NCBI GenBank assembly: GCA_029959085.1
Contig: JARWIR010000018.1
Span: 3,844,001 to 3,908,000 of the forward strand
Reading direction: 5' to 3'
DNA: 64,000 nucleotides
DNA from: Nemophila menziesii
Lineage: Eukaryota; Streptophyta; Magnoliopsida; Boraginales; Hydrophyllaceae
Every line of letters begins with the position of its first letter. Within the stretch, counting starts at the first letter, position 1. The notes under the pieces were generated by a model. That model searched no databases, was not told where the DNA came from, and saw nothing but the letters and a program-made list of their open reading frames with translations. Below are positions 17,059 through 28,257 of this stretch, piece after piece. The position numbers and the translations under genes are program-made.

Positions 17059-19687
17059 AAACCCCCAACTCAAATTTTTGTCGTCCCAAAAAAATAAAAT
17101 AAAAGAAAACTTAATAGGGTCTAAGTCCAAATAACCAATGAAGAGGGAGGCAATAGAAAGAAAAAGAATGAACCTAAATAAACTATCTTAATAAGTCTCA
17201 TATAGTGGTTTCCAAAAATAATACACAAATACACGTAAAATACAAAAAATTAACATGTAACAAATTCAAAATTAGATTAACTTCGCAATTCAAGAAGGAT
17301 CGGTTCTCAATTAGGTTTATATAGAGAGTATAGGGAATTCATAGGTCCTCCCTTATGTCTAATGGTAAACTTAGTTATTCCTTAATCGTTCAATCGTTAC
17401 TCATCCAAATAGCTATAAATCATAAGGTGTTTTCAGTTATAGCGTAGGATTAGGGATGGTGTGATACATATATTTGGATTAAGTAAAGTGATGTTTTGAC
17501 TCTCTCCTCACTAACCATGAACGAATCTCCATAGAGCTTGAGTTACTCTCCGGAATTACCTAACTTAACCCAATGTCAATACTATCATCTTAGTATCCCC
17601 AAATACCCAATAGAACTACTTGATGATTTACAACAATTTCCACGTTTTTGGTTCTTTTTATTAATTTTTCTTTATATACTCAAGATCTAAATATGGCTAG
17701 TTTTTGGGTTGTAATATGGAATATTCTTATAATCTAAGGGGTATGGCATATAGCGTGGCAAAAAATGAAGGCTAGAGGATAAAAAGGGGCTAAGGTGGAT
17801 GATAATTTAATAAACATAAGCAAGCAAACTGAAAGATTCAAGTGGCTCTTCAAATAAATTCTTAATCATTTCCTAACTATTAGGGTTTCTTACTTTCTCA
17901 CTTTTATTTCATAAGCTAAGCGGGTTATACCTTAATCATTTCCTAACTACTAGGGTTTGTTACTTTCTTAATTTTATTTCATAAGCTAAGCGGGTTATAC
18001 AGTAGTTCAGGCCTAAATATCTACAAACCTCTCAAGGTTTCCTATATCTAAACATAACTTCTACGCATTACTCATTAATACTATTTATCCCTTATTAAAT
18101 TTTTTGTATGCATATAAGTTACGCACTTTGTAAAATCTTTCAAAAAACACATAATTCCCTATCATTAACTTGGTAAAACTATGATAAAAAAGGAACATTT
18201 ACTACATTCTACATCTATTCATTATACTAACTTTTTTTTAAAATTTTATGGTTTTTCTGAGAAATTAAAAACAAAACGGTAATAAGGAAAACGAGTAACC
18301 CATCCCAACGTTGAGTCGTGTCTGCAGATTCTGAAAAAGACTCAATAAACAAATAAAATAATCAATATACGCAAAACAAATAAAAGCATTTAAGGAAATG
18401 GTTTAGGAGATGTTACGCGGCCATATCACATCTCCTCAAAATCGAGGTCAAAATAGGTCTCAATAATTTCCTCCCCGATTTTCACTAGGATGTGCTCGAT
18501 ATCTCCTATTAGGCTCAACAGGTTCATGACACTGTTGTATTGTAACTTTTCTACTTTTTCAATTCTATTCATCAATGACACGACCCACGCTATTGGATTG
18601 GGTTCAAAGCTATACATACCTCTTTGCAGAGTTAAGAAAGAACTGTGATCATTCGTAATTGGTTCTTTCCCTTTTTCTTTAACCGAAACTATTATACCTC
18701 TAATTTTTATGTGTTAGTACCTCGGTATTTGGCTTTTCCTCAGGTGATTCATGAATGAGAAGAGGCGTCTCTTTTTTTTTTCACGAGTGATTTGTTGTTC
18801 CTCTAATTTGCCAAGCTTTTTGCCTTCCTCTTGTAAGCCATGACATCTATTCAGTCCGTCATCTCGTTAACACACAACTCAGAGATAAACCAAGTATGAG
18901 TTAATCTATTGAACTTTGAATGAATGGTGTTATTTTGGTTGTAATGTGTAGGAGAGTATGTAATGGAGCTTGGATAGAGTTTTGTGAAGAATGAAGGAAG
19001 AATATAAGATTTCATTGATGGTGTAATATGATGGAAGAAAGAATAAATTTTTGAATACTTGATAATCTGTGGTGATTTTGTGTTGTTATGGAATGAATCT
19101 AGTGAAGATTATGTATTTATAGATGATGGGTGGAAATTTTGGTGGTGTTTTGGTGTGTTTTTAAAGATTTTACCAAGATTCAAAGTTGCTTCAATGGAGT
19201 TTGGAGGTGGAATTTTGTATTAGTGTAACAGAAATTGGCAAGAAAAAAGGGGTTAAGTTGTAAGAAATATTAGGGTTTACTTTATCTTTGTTTGTATTGC
19301 CTCCTTATGTTTCACCACACCTCTTTCATGCTATAGTTGTTGTCACGACGCTAAGTCGCGAATTCCTATGTCAATATTGTGCAGTGTACCGCACATATGC
19401 GCGGTGTACCACGCGAATGCTCCAGTTCTTTATTACCTTTTTAATGAGTTGACTTACCATTGAGATGCTATGCTGATGTGCGGCGTACAACACCAATATT
19501 GTGCATCTTTATTTCTTTACGATGTGTCGTAAGTCATGCCTATGGTCCTTTTTCCCGCATGATGTACCTTGATTCTGGTGCGGTGCGGCGCACGAGACTT
19601 TAACTATCTGCCGAATTGAAGCGCTCAATGATCATCGTGACGGTCTGGTGATGTTTAGTGCATTGCGATTCTTATGCGATGTACCGC
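17059..19687 (-). mobile_element. E5: decayed 3' internal region of an Athila-like element
   Basis: Read on the minus strand this is the 3' third of an old element: polypurine motif, 3' spacer, then (about 18300-18620) the end of a post-pol ORF whose last readable piece (18617 to 18426) resembles the coiled-coil end of the intact ORF in position and composition. It continues with the ORF leader (about 18900-19320) and a palindrome-rich tract (19375-19687). Block 17740-17850 and block 18280-18360 recur at 36099-36340. Truncated at 19688 by the E4 LTR. Confidence 0.65.
19375..19687 (-). repeat. E5 palindrome array with its own core
   Basis: GC-rich tract with repeated partial palindromes: GCAGTGTACCGCAC, GCGCGGTGTACCACGCG, TGTGCGGCGTACAACACC, GGTGCGGTGCGGCGCACG and GCGATGTACCGC. 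The common core is close to GTGCGGTGTACCGCAC. It sits where E1, E2 and E3 have their arrays (between the post-pol ORF leader and pol), but with an unrelated palindrome sequence. The E4 LTR begins inside the last unit. Confidence 0.6.
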
Positions 19688-21298
19688 TGGTGATCCTTTG
19701 TGTGTTCTAAAATAAATGCAATAAGGATAAGAGAACCACAACAGCAAGTGTACGGTTGTCCCAAGTAATATAAGTGATAAAACAGATCCATTCTCAGGGA
19801 CGGAATGGTTGACTCTAATGCTTATGAAATAGTAGTTAATTGCACGTGAAAACAAATAAATGATTTTGAGAATTGATTGTTTGGTTTTCTAATGCTACAA
19901 AAAGAAATTGAAATACTAAATTAATGCAAAGATTAAACTAGACGCAAGAAAATAAAGTGTTTATGTAAGATGGGAAAGGCATTACTTGAGAGACGCAAGA
20001 GTTTCACCTAATTATCATTCATTTCATGTCATGTTTAAGGGAAAAATCGGTAAATATGCGTTGGTTGGGATTCGGAATTCTCCTTACCCCCGTCAGGGTG
20101 GACTAAGGAGCTACTCTCAAGTGCTACAAACCCCGTCAGGGTGATTATAGTCCACTCTCAAGTGATTAAGTCTATTCTACCCAATTGGCCATAGGTTTAA
20201 TTAAGCTCGTCAGAGTCTCTAATTTCTAACCTACATTCATTAACTAGGTCTGTATCTAAACCCCCCGTAGGCTTTTTGAAAAAGTTTTTTTTTGTCAAGG
20301 TGATCCAATAGTCACTAATTGGAATAGCGTAGATACTAAGTCTTATTATTGGTTCAGGCCTTCAATTATAGTAAATAAAAACAAATTAATGAAAAATACA
20401 ATTTTCCCAATTTGATTTCAATTATTAAAATCCCAAATCCAAACACATGAAATAAAATAAAATTGGGATTAACCCATTATGCGTTCTCAAGCACTATTTA
20501 AGTTAAGCTCATAATTATTGAAAAGACAAAAACTAAAGACATAATTGAGTTCATAATGTTTTACAGAATAAAATAGAAGGACCTAGTTACGGAGTTGAAT
20601 TGGCTGAGAATTGGAGATATAGACAGTCTCCAACTCTATCTTTTTCTATTCTTTACTCTAGCTTCTTCTCGGGTGTCAGACTCTTAAGCGTATGTAATAT
20701 TATGAAAAAGGTGTGTGAAAATAAAAGTCCAAAGCCCTTTTATAAGCTGAAAGTCGGACTAGGGCTTTTAATAGGGATTAAATGAAATTTAGAAAAGCCC
20801 AAGTTTACTAATTAGGCCCAAAACCCGTAACTGCTGCACCACCTTCACTAAATCAGCTCTAAAGGACTCGTTTCAACTCTGATTGACCTCATTCCAGTTT
20901 CTAAAGTTCCGTGACTCAATGGGCAACAATTTCTCTTCACAAGTCAGCGGCTAAATCCACTCTTAGATGGTTCGGAATCAAAAATCTTTATCAACTTTCT
21001 AGATTTGCAGCTTCAAATTATCAATTGTTTCGGGATATTTCTTCTTGCTTTGATTTTATTACGCGATCTTTGACTTTATTCTTTAGTTCCTCTCTTAGCT
21101 AGTATTTCAAAACCTACAAATTTTCACTCAAAACAAACCATATTACGCGCAAAAGTTTAATAAATCAAAAATACTAGAATTAAAAGAGGATAATTGATTT
21201 ATTACATATAAACACCAAAAGTCTATCTAAATAGTCGAATAAACACAAAAAATGATGTCTCCCAAGGGCATAAAATTAAAAAATTTAGGGAGACATCA
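19688..21298 (-). mobile_element. E4: 3' LTR (minus strand)
   Basis: 1611 bp, starting TGGTGATCCTTTGTGTG on the plus strand and ending GGGAGACATCA at 21298. It is the reverse complement of an E1/E3-type LTR, with CCCGTCAGGGTG repeats and GTGTACGGTTGTCCC preserved. The adjoining polypurine tract at 21299 identifies it as the 3' LTR of a minus-strand element. No matching 5' LTR or right target duplication is present. Confidence 0.85.
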
Positions 21299-24200
21299 AG
21301 ACCCCCAATCAAACCTTTGTCGTCCCGACAAAGCAAAACTAAAAACAAGGGGAATGAAGTAGATGCAATAGAAGATAGAAACTAGTAAATACACCCTAAA
21401 GCAATTCTTAAAATACATCTCATATAGCACACCTTAAGAACTAACATACACATACACTAATCATGCAACATCAAACACAAATAACTTCAATCATAAAACC
21501 AATTTTGTAATGCTAGAAGGTTACACTTGTACTTATCTCAATATGATGGCTATAGTTTGTTCCTCGATCCTTACTCGCTTTGAGTGCTCCACTTAGTATA
21601 CAACCTATTAACTTACCATGCACCTAGGAATCACGAGGACTTTACGGTTTTAGCGTAGGCTTAGGAACGGTGTGGTATGTATATTTGGTAAATTGAAGTG
21701 AGCTTTTCGCTCTCTCCTCACTTACCATCAACAACTGTCCACGAGCTTGAGTTTACACTCATATAATGTTCTCACTCAACCCATTTGACGCGCTAATGTT
21801 GTGTCCCCAATGTCAACCCAATATATACTAAGATGATAACCAAAAATATTCCACTTTGCCGGTTATTTTATTCTTTCTTTTTATTTTCTTTTTCATTTCT
21901 TTTCTCTTTTTTTTTGTACAAGATACATGACCATCATTTTGATGTGAAAGACAATGTGGTGGGGCCTAGGGTGTGATAAAATAAGATATAAATAAAGTGC
22001 AAAAACACCCTAAAACTACACGGTTCTGCAAGTATACAGATCGTATGCAAGTTTTAAAGATTCGTTCCGCAGAGACTACAGAGGTTAGGAGAATCTTATG
22101 CAAATACCAAGTGCAAATAAATAAAGCTAGAACAACTAAACGCAAATAAAAGTAAAGACAAATAGATTTTTGTTTGATTTTCTAATAACCTAAATTAAAC
22201 TAAGAATTTAAAAGACAGAAAAATAAATATGAAAGAGAAGTAAGTAATATGAGAATATAGCTTAAGTTATTAGCATGTAATCCCCGCTAGTTTTTCCGTT
22301 CTAAACATGTAAGGGTGAATTATGTAGTACTTCCCTAATCGGTCCCAATATGCTATCGGTAGTTTAAAATAAGATTTACCTGTGTCAATAAGGCTTCCTA
22401 AGCAAACTTTTCCTGTAATTGGTAAATAGTCACAAAGACTAAACCATAGTGATTATCTAGCTAGGTTGGGTTGTCAGATCAAACCTAAAACTAAACTTTA
22501 TGTGCTAAACATGCAATTGAACACCGCTGTCAATGGTATCCTAATTACTAGATGGTAATTCTAATGGCGGCCGTCCACAAGAACACAGAATATAAATCCA
22601 AACACATAAACAGAGAATAAAAACTATAATTCTATTTAAAACATTAAATTCCCAAATTAGATAGATGTCAATCAAAACTAGGGTCCATACATTAATGCTA
22701 AAACTTAAGCTAAAGAAATTTAGTTCATGAAAGAAAAGAAAGAAATCACAAATCTAAAGGTAGAAGAAGACATTGTTGATGACAGCTCCTTCCAGACTTC
22801 TCTCTTGTGTTCTAAGCTTCCTCTTGGTTTAAGGTTTCACCAAGGATGATTTAAGAGTGTTAAGAGGCTGTATTTATAGTGTATAGGTTGACCTAATTCG
22901 TTTCTTTAGAGATAAGTTAAGTAATGGACTTCTAGCCCAACTCAAATTCGTAAGGAAATAAAGATAAACACTGCTGTGCTGTTTTGAGTGTATCTTCTTC
23001 GTTATTGGTCGGATTGAGCTCCATAAGATACCAAAAGAATCGCAACAGAATTATCTAGACCCTTTAGAATGAAATTACCAAATTCGGCCTATTTCTTAGG
23101 TAAAAACACCAATCTTTAGACGTGTGTGCAGAATCCCAGATTTAGGCAGCTTTTCCTTTTCCATCTTTTTAGCTTTTATTTCCTTATCTCCAATTTCCAT
23201 GCATATCTCTTTCCATAAGTTGTTGTCTTTGACTTGGACTCTAATTAATCTCCATAATTATCTTTAAAGCTTCACACTAAATAAACAATTAAACCCAATA
23301 TGCTCTAAAAATAATAATTCTACAAATCAAGACCCAAAATAGGAAAGTGCACTAAAATAAGCTAAAATCAACCTATAAACTAATAAATAAGCCTAAAATG
23401 ATGTCTCATGAGTATATTTTACTATCATAAATGAGGAGACATCACCATGTCTTTTATAAAAAAAAAATTCCAAATCCCAGCAAAGGGTTACAAATAATCA
23501 TATCATCTAAATTTTTGTGCCTCAATACAAACACATATAATCCCCTCCCAATGTAATTTCCCAAATATGGACCCTCCACCCCAAACTCAAGCTCGAGACA
23601 AGTCTCATGATCGTGATTCAAGTGCGGGTCATTTGGTCATGCCTAATAATCTAAAGTTTAATGGGCTTATATCGTGGCTTCAAAAGAAAAGGTTTCAGGC
23701 TCAAAATTGGGCTTGACGAATAAAATTATTATAAGGGATAGCATGCTAAAAGGCTTCAAATGGTTAACAAAGAACTGTCCCTATCATTTTCCTAGTTACA
23801 TGGTTCGTCTCTAGTTCATATCTAAGTGGGTTCTCTACTAATTTAGATCTCACGTTCTACAAACCAAACATTTTCCTTAAGTACAGGCTTACTTCTTTTG
23901 AATTGTTTATTAATTTTTCCTATTTATTATCTATGTTTGCATGCAATTAAAGCGCGTTTTATGTTATTCCCTAAAGTCCACTATATACTATCATAGATTC
24001 ATCAAAAGTATGCTTAAAAGGGACATTTAAAATCTTCTACAGTCAAACACAACTCCTAATTATTTTATTGAAAGCAATAGCAGTTAAACTACGCTAAATG
24101 AGAAGGGATAGAAAACGTAGCTTAACCAGCGCGAAGCTGGTTATCCGTGTTGCGTCCAGGTTGAGGTTTTGAAATCTTCTTCATCAAGTTGTAAAGAGCC

Positions 24201-24701
24201 TATAGTGTTCTTCATTACCTCGAACTTTCCGTCAAATTTTCTACGTTTTCATCTACTCCTAACCCTCTAATCATCATCTACTCTTCGAAAGTCTTCCCTC
24301 CATACCCAATTTTCTCTCTTCATCATGTTCTTTGTACATTTCCCAACCTTCATGGTCATCTCTGATTACCCCAAACTCAAAGCTTCAATAACTCTCAAAA
24401 GATTTGGATGAAATTGTAATTTTAGTGTTCTTGAAGGTATATGGATATGAACTAGGATGTATTCTAAGCTGGGTTTTAATTATTTCAAGGTTTGAGAAAG
24501 GTTTAATAGATAAACTTCAAGCTTTGGTGAAAGAAAAATTCAGATTAAAGTGTAAATATTTGGTATTTTGGGAGATTTATGTTATGATTATGTGTTTGGA
24601 TGATGTTTAGAGAGAAGGATTGGTGGTATATTGGTGTTTTGATGATGATTTTCGGGGTAGTTGGAGGCTAGGATTCGTAATAATAAGTCAGCTTGGGAAA
24701 G
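21299..24701 (-). mobile_element. E4: truncated internal region
   Basis: Minus-strand 3' part of an Athila-like element, interrupted by a solo LTR (21957-23444). Recognisable pieces are the polypurine tract with hairpin (21299-21333), a 3' spacer matching 38303-39100, CCACCCCAAACTCAAGCTCGAG at about 23577, the ORF-end palindrome AACCAGCGCGAAGCTGGTT (24124-24142), a strongly deleted post-pol ORF (about 24150-24360), and its leader with ACCCCAAACTCAAAG near 24369. The similarity to E3 stops near 24701, before the palindrome array and pol. No intact gene. Confidence 0.75.
21957..23444 (-). mobile_element. Solo LTR nested in E4
   Basis: 1488 bp, TGGTGGGGCC... to ...GAGGAGACATCA on the plus strand. 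Flanks CAATG (21952-21956) and CCATG (23445-23449) are a 5-bp target duplication with one change. Removing it joins E4 sequence that is continuous in E3 (38941-38990). Reverse complement starts TGATGTCTCC and has GAGACATCA at about 45 bp, like the other LTRs, but the body is closest to the solo LTR at 4864-6403. Confidence 0.85.
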
Positions 24702-24958
24702 AACTTCGTCTGTACAAATTATATTATACAAACAACGGTTACACGGACAAAAAATGTGAGTTGTACTATCTTGTGATTTTTCAAAAATTTAATATATCTC
24801 ACCACACCCGACAAATTTAATAACTTAACGGACAAATTTGACCTACATTGTCAATAGGAGTAAACAAGCAAAAATTTTTAATATAAGAATAAAGTTACAC
24901 ATGTTAAAGTTAAGGATAAGTTGACAATCTCGTAATATCTATGAGAATTTTTTTATTG
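24702..24958 (+). repeat. Fragment of the copia-associated leader repeat
   Basis: Matches 50727-50962 and 63171-63390 in the same orientation (AACTTCGTCTGTACAAAT, CAAACAACGGTTACACGG, CACACCCGACAAATTTAA). It abuts the truncated end of E4 and lies about 800 bp upstream of the pectin methylesterase. In the other two places the block lies just upstream of the ATG at 51139 or 63568, so it is probably part of an untranslated leader or LTR end of a copia-like element. Confidence 0.75.
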
Positions 24959-25243
24959 GATTAGGTTTTTCTATTCCAAAAAAATTGAAAAATTGTCTAA
25001 CAACCCATATTTCGATCTGTGCCCCCTGATTTCCACCCCTAGGTGCAATCTTATCATTATTCAAACACATGATTATAACGGGTGTAAATTTATATATATT
25101 AATTATATATTATGTGTATTTTAAAATATTGACAAATTAGAAAATAAGCTTAAAGAAATATTATTTTGAAATCTTTTATATAAAAAATCAAAGGTAAATG
25201 TGCATATGGATATTGTATACAAAAATAAATATGAGAATCAAAA

Positions 25244-25675
25244 CATATATGGAAGAGTGATAAAAGGGTGACAGTAAAAAGGTAATGTCTACCAAAGTCA
25301 TTTTTTTATCTTCATTTAATTATCCTTACATGGATCAATCAATTGATTCTTCTATTCTAATTAATTAATTTTCTATATCTTCTATTCAAAGAAATCAAAA
25401 ACATATATAGAAGATTGATAAAAGAGTGACATAAAAATGGGATGACGTCTATCATTACTCTACTCATAGAGTAATAATAAACATTATTCTTTTTATACCG
25501 TCTTTTTATCATCTTCTAGTTGAATCTTTTTATGGACCAATAAATTAATTTATTTACTCTAACCAAATTTTCTCTATCTTCTGTTCAAAAAATCAAAATT
25601 TCTCTATCTTTTGTTCAAAAAATCAAAATTTATATAGAATGGTGATAAAAGATAAATACAATAAAAATGACATTT
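25244..25675 (+). repeat. Imperfect direct repeats upstream of the pectin methylesterase
   Basis: A unit containing TATATGGAAGAGTGATAAAA recurs in diverged form at about 25244, 25402 and 25631, with companion sequence (TTTTTATC, GGATCAAT, TCTTCTATTC) between. Inside it, 25571-25600 and 25601-25630 are a near-perfect 30-bp tandem pair with one mismatch. The repeats end about 45 bp before the TATA box, so they form the proximal promoter. Whether they bind regulators is unknown. Confidence 0.6.
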
Positions 25676-25721
25676 CTCTTCTAATATATGAATCAAAATC
25701 AACTGTTTTGATAGATTATGA

Positions 25722-25730
25722 TATAAAAGG
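25722..25730 (+). promoter_or_regulatory. TATA box of the pectin methylesterase gene
   Basis: ATATAAAAG/TATAAAAGG at 25722-25730. A transcription start about 30 bp downstream would leave a leader of roughly 100 bases before the ATG chosen at 25862, and only about 20 bases before the alternative ATG at 25775. Confidence 0.6.
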
Positions 25731-25861
25731 AGAGCTAATAAAATGTAATATGCATAGTATTTTATTTTTACAAAATGAAATGTATATATAACCCACTATT
25801 TTGCATGGAAAAAATAACTAGAATAATTTATAATCATTTTTACTCATTTGATTCTATGATA

Positions 25862-27539
25862 ATGGCAAACTTAACAACATTAGTATGCTTATCATTATCA
25901 TTTCTTGTAACGCTATCATTCGTTTCAACTCATTCATCAAAGTATTATAATTCAGGATGCGCAACAGCATCAAATCCCGAATTTTGTAAATACTATACTA
26001 GCCGTAAACCCAACCACATCAAAATCGGTCAAAAATTCGATCAGTCCAATGTGGTTGTACGTATGGCTTTGGATGAAGCCATTCACACACAAAATGTCAT
26101 TGCACGAAGGATTAAAGACGTATTTCCAGATGAATCTGAGATGGAATCATTGAGTGATTGCTCTCAGTTCTTGGAAGGAACCATATATAGGCTTAATCTT
26201 ATTACGAAAAATCCAAATAGCGCCTTTTCGGATAAACAAACATGGCTAAGTATGGCCTTAGCAAATGTCAAGACTTGCACCAGAGGGTTTAAAGAGCTAG
26301 GCTTATTAGACCATCCTATACATTTTTTGGCTACTAAAGTATCAAAATTACTTAGCAATTCAATATCTATTAATCATGATAGAGCCCGTGATCTTAAACC
26401 CGACTACAAACAAGTTGTTCGTGAGTCGACTCTGAATGCTTACAAAACCATATCAGGAGTTTTTGCAGCTGATGACAAAGTTTCATTTGTGGTGGCACAA
26501 GATGGATCAGGAAATGCAAAAACAATCCGGGAGGCTATAAATGCTGCATCAATGAGGAAAGGAACAGAAAGGTTTGTTATTTATGTGAAAGCAGGTACTT
26601 ATCAAGAAAATATTGAGATAATAGAGAATATGAATAACATAACTCTTTTTGGCGATGGCATTGGGAAGACTATTATCACTGGCAATAAGCATGCTATGCC
26701 AGGAGTTTCCACCACCCAAACTGCTACATTTGGTATGATATAGATCTGCTTAATATGATTAATTCATGTATAGAAAAGATTATCATATTAGATTCTAAGT
26801 TATGTATTCTCGTACATGCATTAATCTAAATTTTAACATAACTATGCACTAATTCTCCACAGGCATAAGAGGCGATGGATTCATTGCACGGGATATTACA
26901 TTTCGTAACACAGCAGGACCAACAGCTGGCCAAGCAGTGGCTTTAAGATCACAATCAGATTTTTCTGTATATTACAAGTGCAGCTTCGAAGGGTATCAAG
27001 ATACCTTATACGCACATTCTGGGAAACAATTTTATCGTGAATGTGACATATATGGAACAGGTGATTTCATATTTGGGGATGCAACAGCAGTTTTCCAGAA
27101 TTGCCGCATTTTCGGGAGGAAGTCACCACACAATATAGTGACTCTCACAGCACAAAATCGATCTGATAGAAAAGGAACGACAGGGTTTATAATCCATAAC
27201 TCTAATATTTCATCTTCTGATAACCTCGAGGGAGTATGGGGTTCTCTTGGAAGGCCTTGGGGACCATATGCGCGAACAGTTGTCATGGGGTGTAACATTG
27301 ATAGTTTTATTAACCCTATGGGTTGGTCAAGATGGGATGCTAATGCAGATGTAAATAATGTTTACTATGCAGAGTACAAAAATTATGGACCTGGATCTTC
27401 AACTTCAAAAAGGGTAAAATGGAAAGGTTATCATATTATTGATAATGCAGAAGAAGCGTCACAATTTACTGTTGGTAAATTCTTACAGGGTGATACTTGG
27501 TTACCATTTACTAATGTACCCTATACTTCCGGGCTTTAA
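25862..27539 (+). CDS. Pectin methylesterase with N-terminal inhibitor (PMEI) domain, two exons
   Basis: De-esterifies homogalacturonan in the cell wall. Exon 1 is 25862-26732 and exon 2 is 26863-27539 (GT...AG intron), giving 515 residues. Residues 1-25 form a signal peptide (MANLTTLVCLSLSFLVTLSF). A PMEI domain follows with four Cys (33, 42, 100, 139). The catalytic domain starts near VVAQDGSGN (210) and has GTYQE, Q314 (QAVAL), Q336-D337 (YQDTLY), D358 (DFIFG) and R421/W423 (LGRPW). These keep the spacing of the active-site residues of carrot pectinesterase, so the enzyme should be active. The usual RRLL/RKLL processing site between the domains is not obvious; RARDLK is the nearest. In-frame ATGs at 25775 and 25856 exist; I chose 25862 for its strong context (ATAATGGC) and immediate signal peptide. 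It is the only convincing host gene here. Confidence 0.93.
26733..26862 (+). other. Intron of the pectin methylesterase gene
   Basis: 130 bp, starting GTATGATA and ending CTCCACAG. It splits the Gly codon of ATFG/IRGDGF (phase 1). Splicing joins the two open frames without loss and restores the conserved stretch leading into GFIARDITF. Confidence 0.92.
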
Positions 27540-27926
27540 CATATCCGAGAGGCAATGAAGTGTTGCACATTCTGTTTTAGTAAAGAACCAAACTATAGAA
27601 TGAGTAGTAGAGAAGGCCACAAACATCTTTATTTTCATTTGATTAGTCTTTTTATCCTAGCATAGGTCTTATATGCTATGACCTTCTCTTCGAAATTGTT
27701 GTAACATTACTTATTGGCATTTATTTAATATATCATGCGATTATTGGAAAAGAAATATATGTCTTTAAGTTTATGTAACATTTGTTCTCCTTATGGATCA
27801 ACTCTAAGTAAAGTAATTGCAATAATTAAGGATTTATATGGCTTAAATAAAAATTGGTTATCTTTCATATCATGTTTGATCTTGCATTGTAGTTCTCGTG
27901 CTGGTAATATGTAAATTTATACGTTA
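27540..27926 (+). other. 3' flank of the pectin methylesterase gene
   Basis: AT-rich, noncoding. Probably the 3' UTR and its polyadenylation region (for example TTTATTTAATATAT near 27720), followed by unidentified sequence up to the LTR fragment at 27927. Confidence 0.5.
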
Positions 27927-28257
27927 ACACCTCGAAATCAGCAATCTATGGCCTGGAAAACAGATTTTCAGCTCTAAAAAATAATATCTTCGGGATTTAT
28001 CTTCAAGTCTTGACTCCATATCACGATCTTTGACTTTCTCCTCGGATTCCTCTTCTAGCTAACATCTAAAACCTGTAAACTTTTCACTAAAAATACCAAT
28101 ATTACGTGCAAAAGCTTAATAATTTAAAAATGTTAGAAATAAAAAGGGAATTCCGGATTATTGCATATTTAGTCCAAAAGTCTATCAAATTAATTAAATA
28201 AACACCAAAAATGATGTCTCCTAAGGGTCGAAAATAGGAACAATTAGGGAGACATCA
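27927..28257 (-). mobile_element. LTR end fragment (minus strand)
   Basis: About 330 bp matching the reverse complement of the first part of an E1/E3-type LTR, ending exactly at its terminus (GGGAGACATCA at 28257). Directly after it, element E2A pol begins in mid-frame at 28258. The other end (27927) is truncated inside the LTR. This looks like the surviving edge of an element that inserted into E2A pol and was later deleted together with the left part of E2A. Confidence 0.8.

Noticed and set aside
18426..18617. 63-codon minus-strand frame as a separate small gene
   Set aside because: Its position between the E5 3' spacer and the post-pol ORF leader shows it is the decayed end of that ORF.
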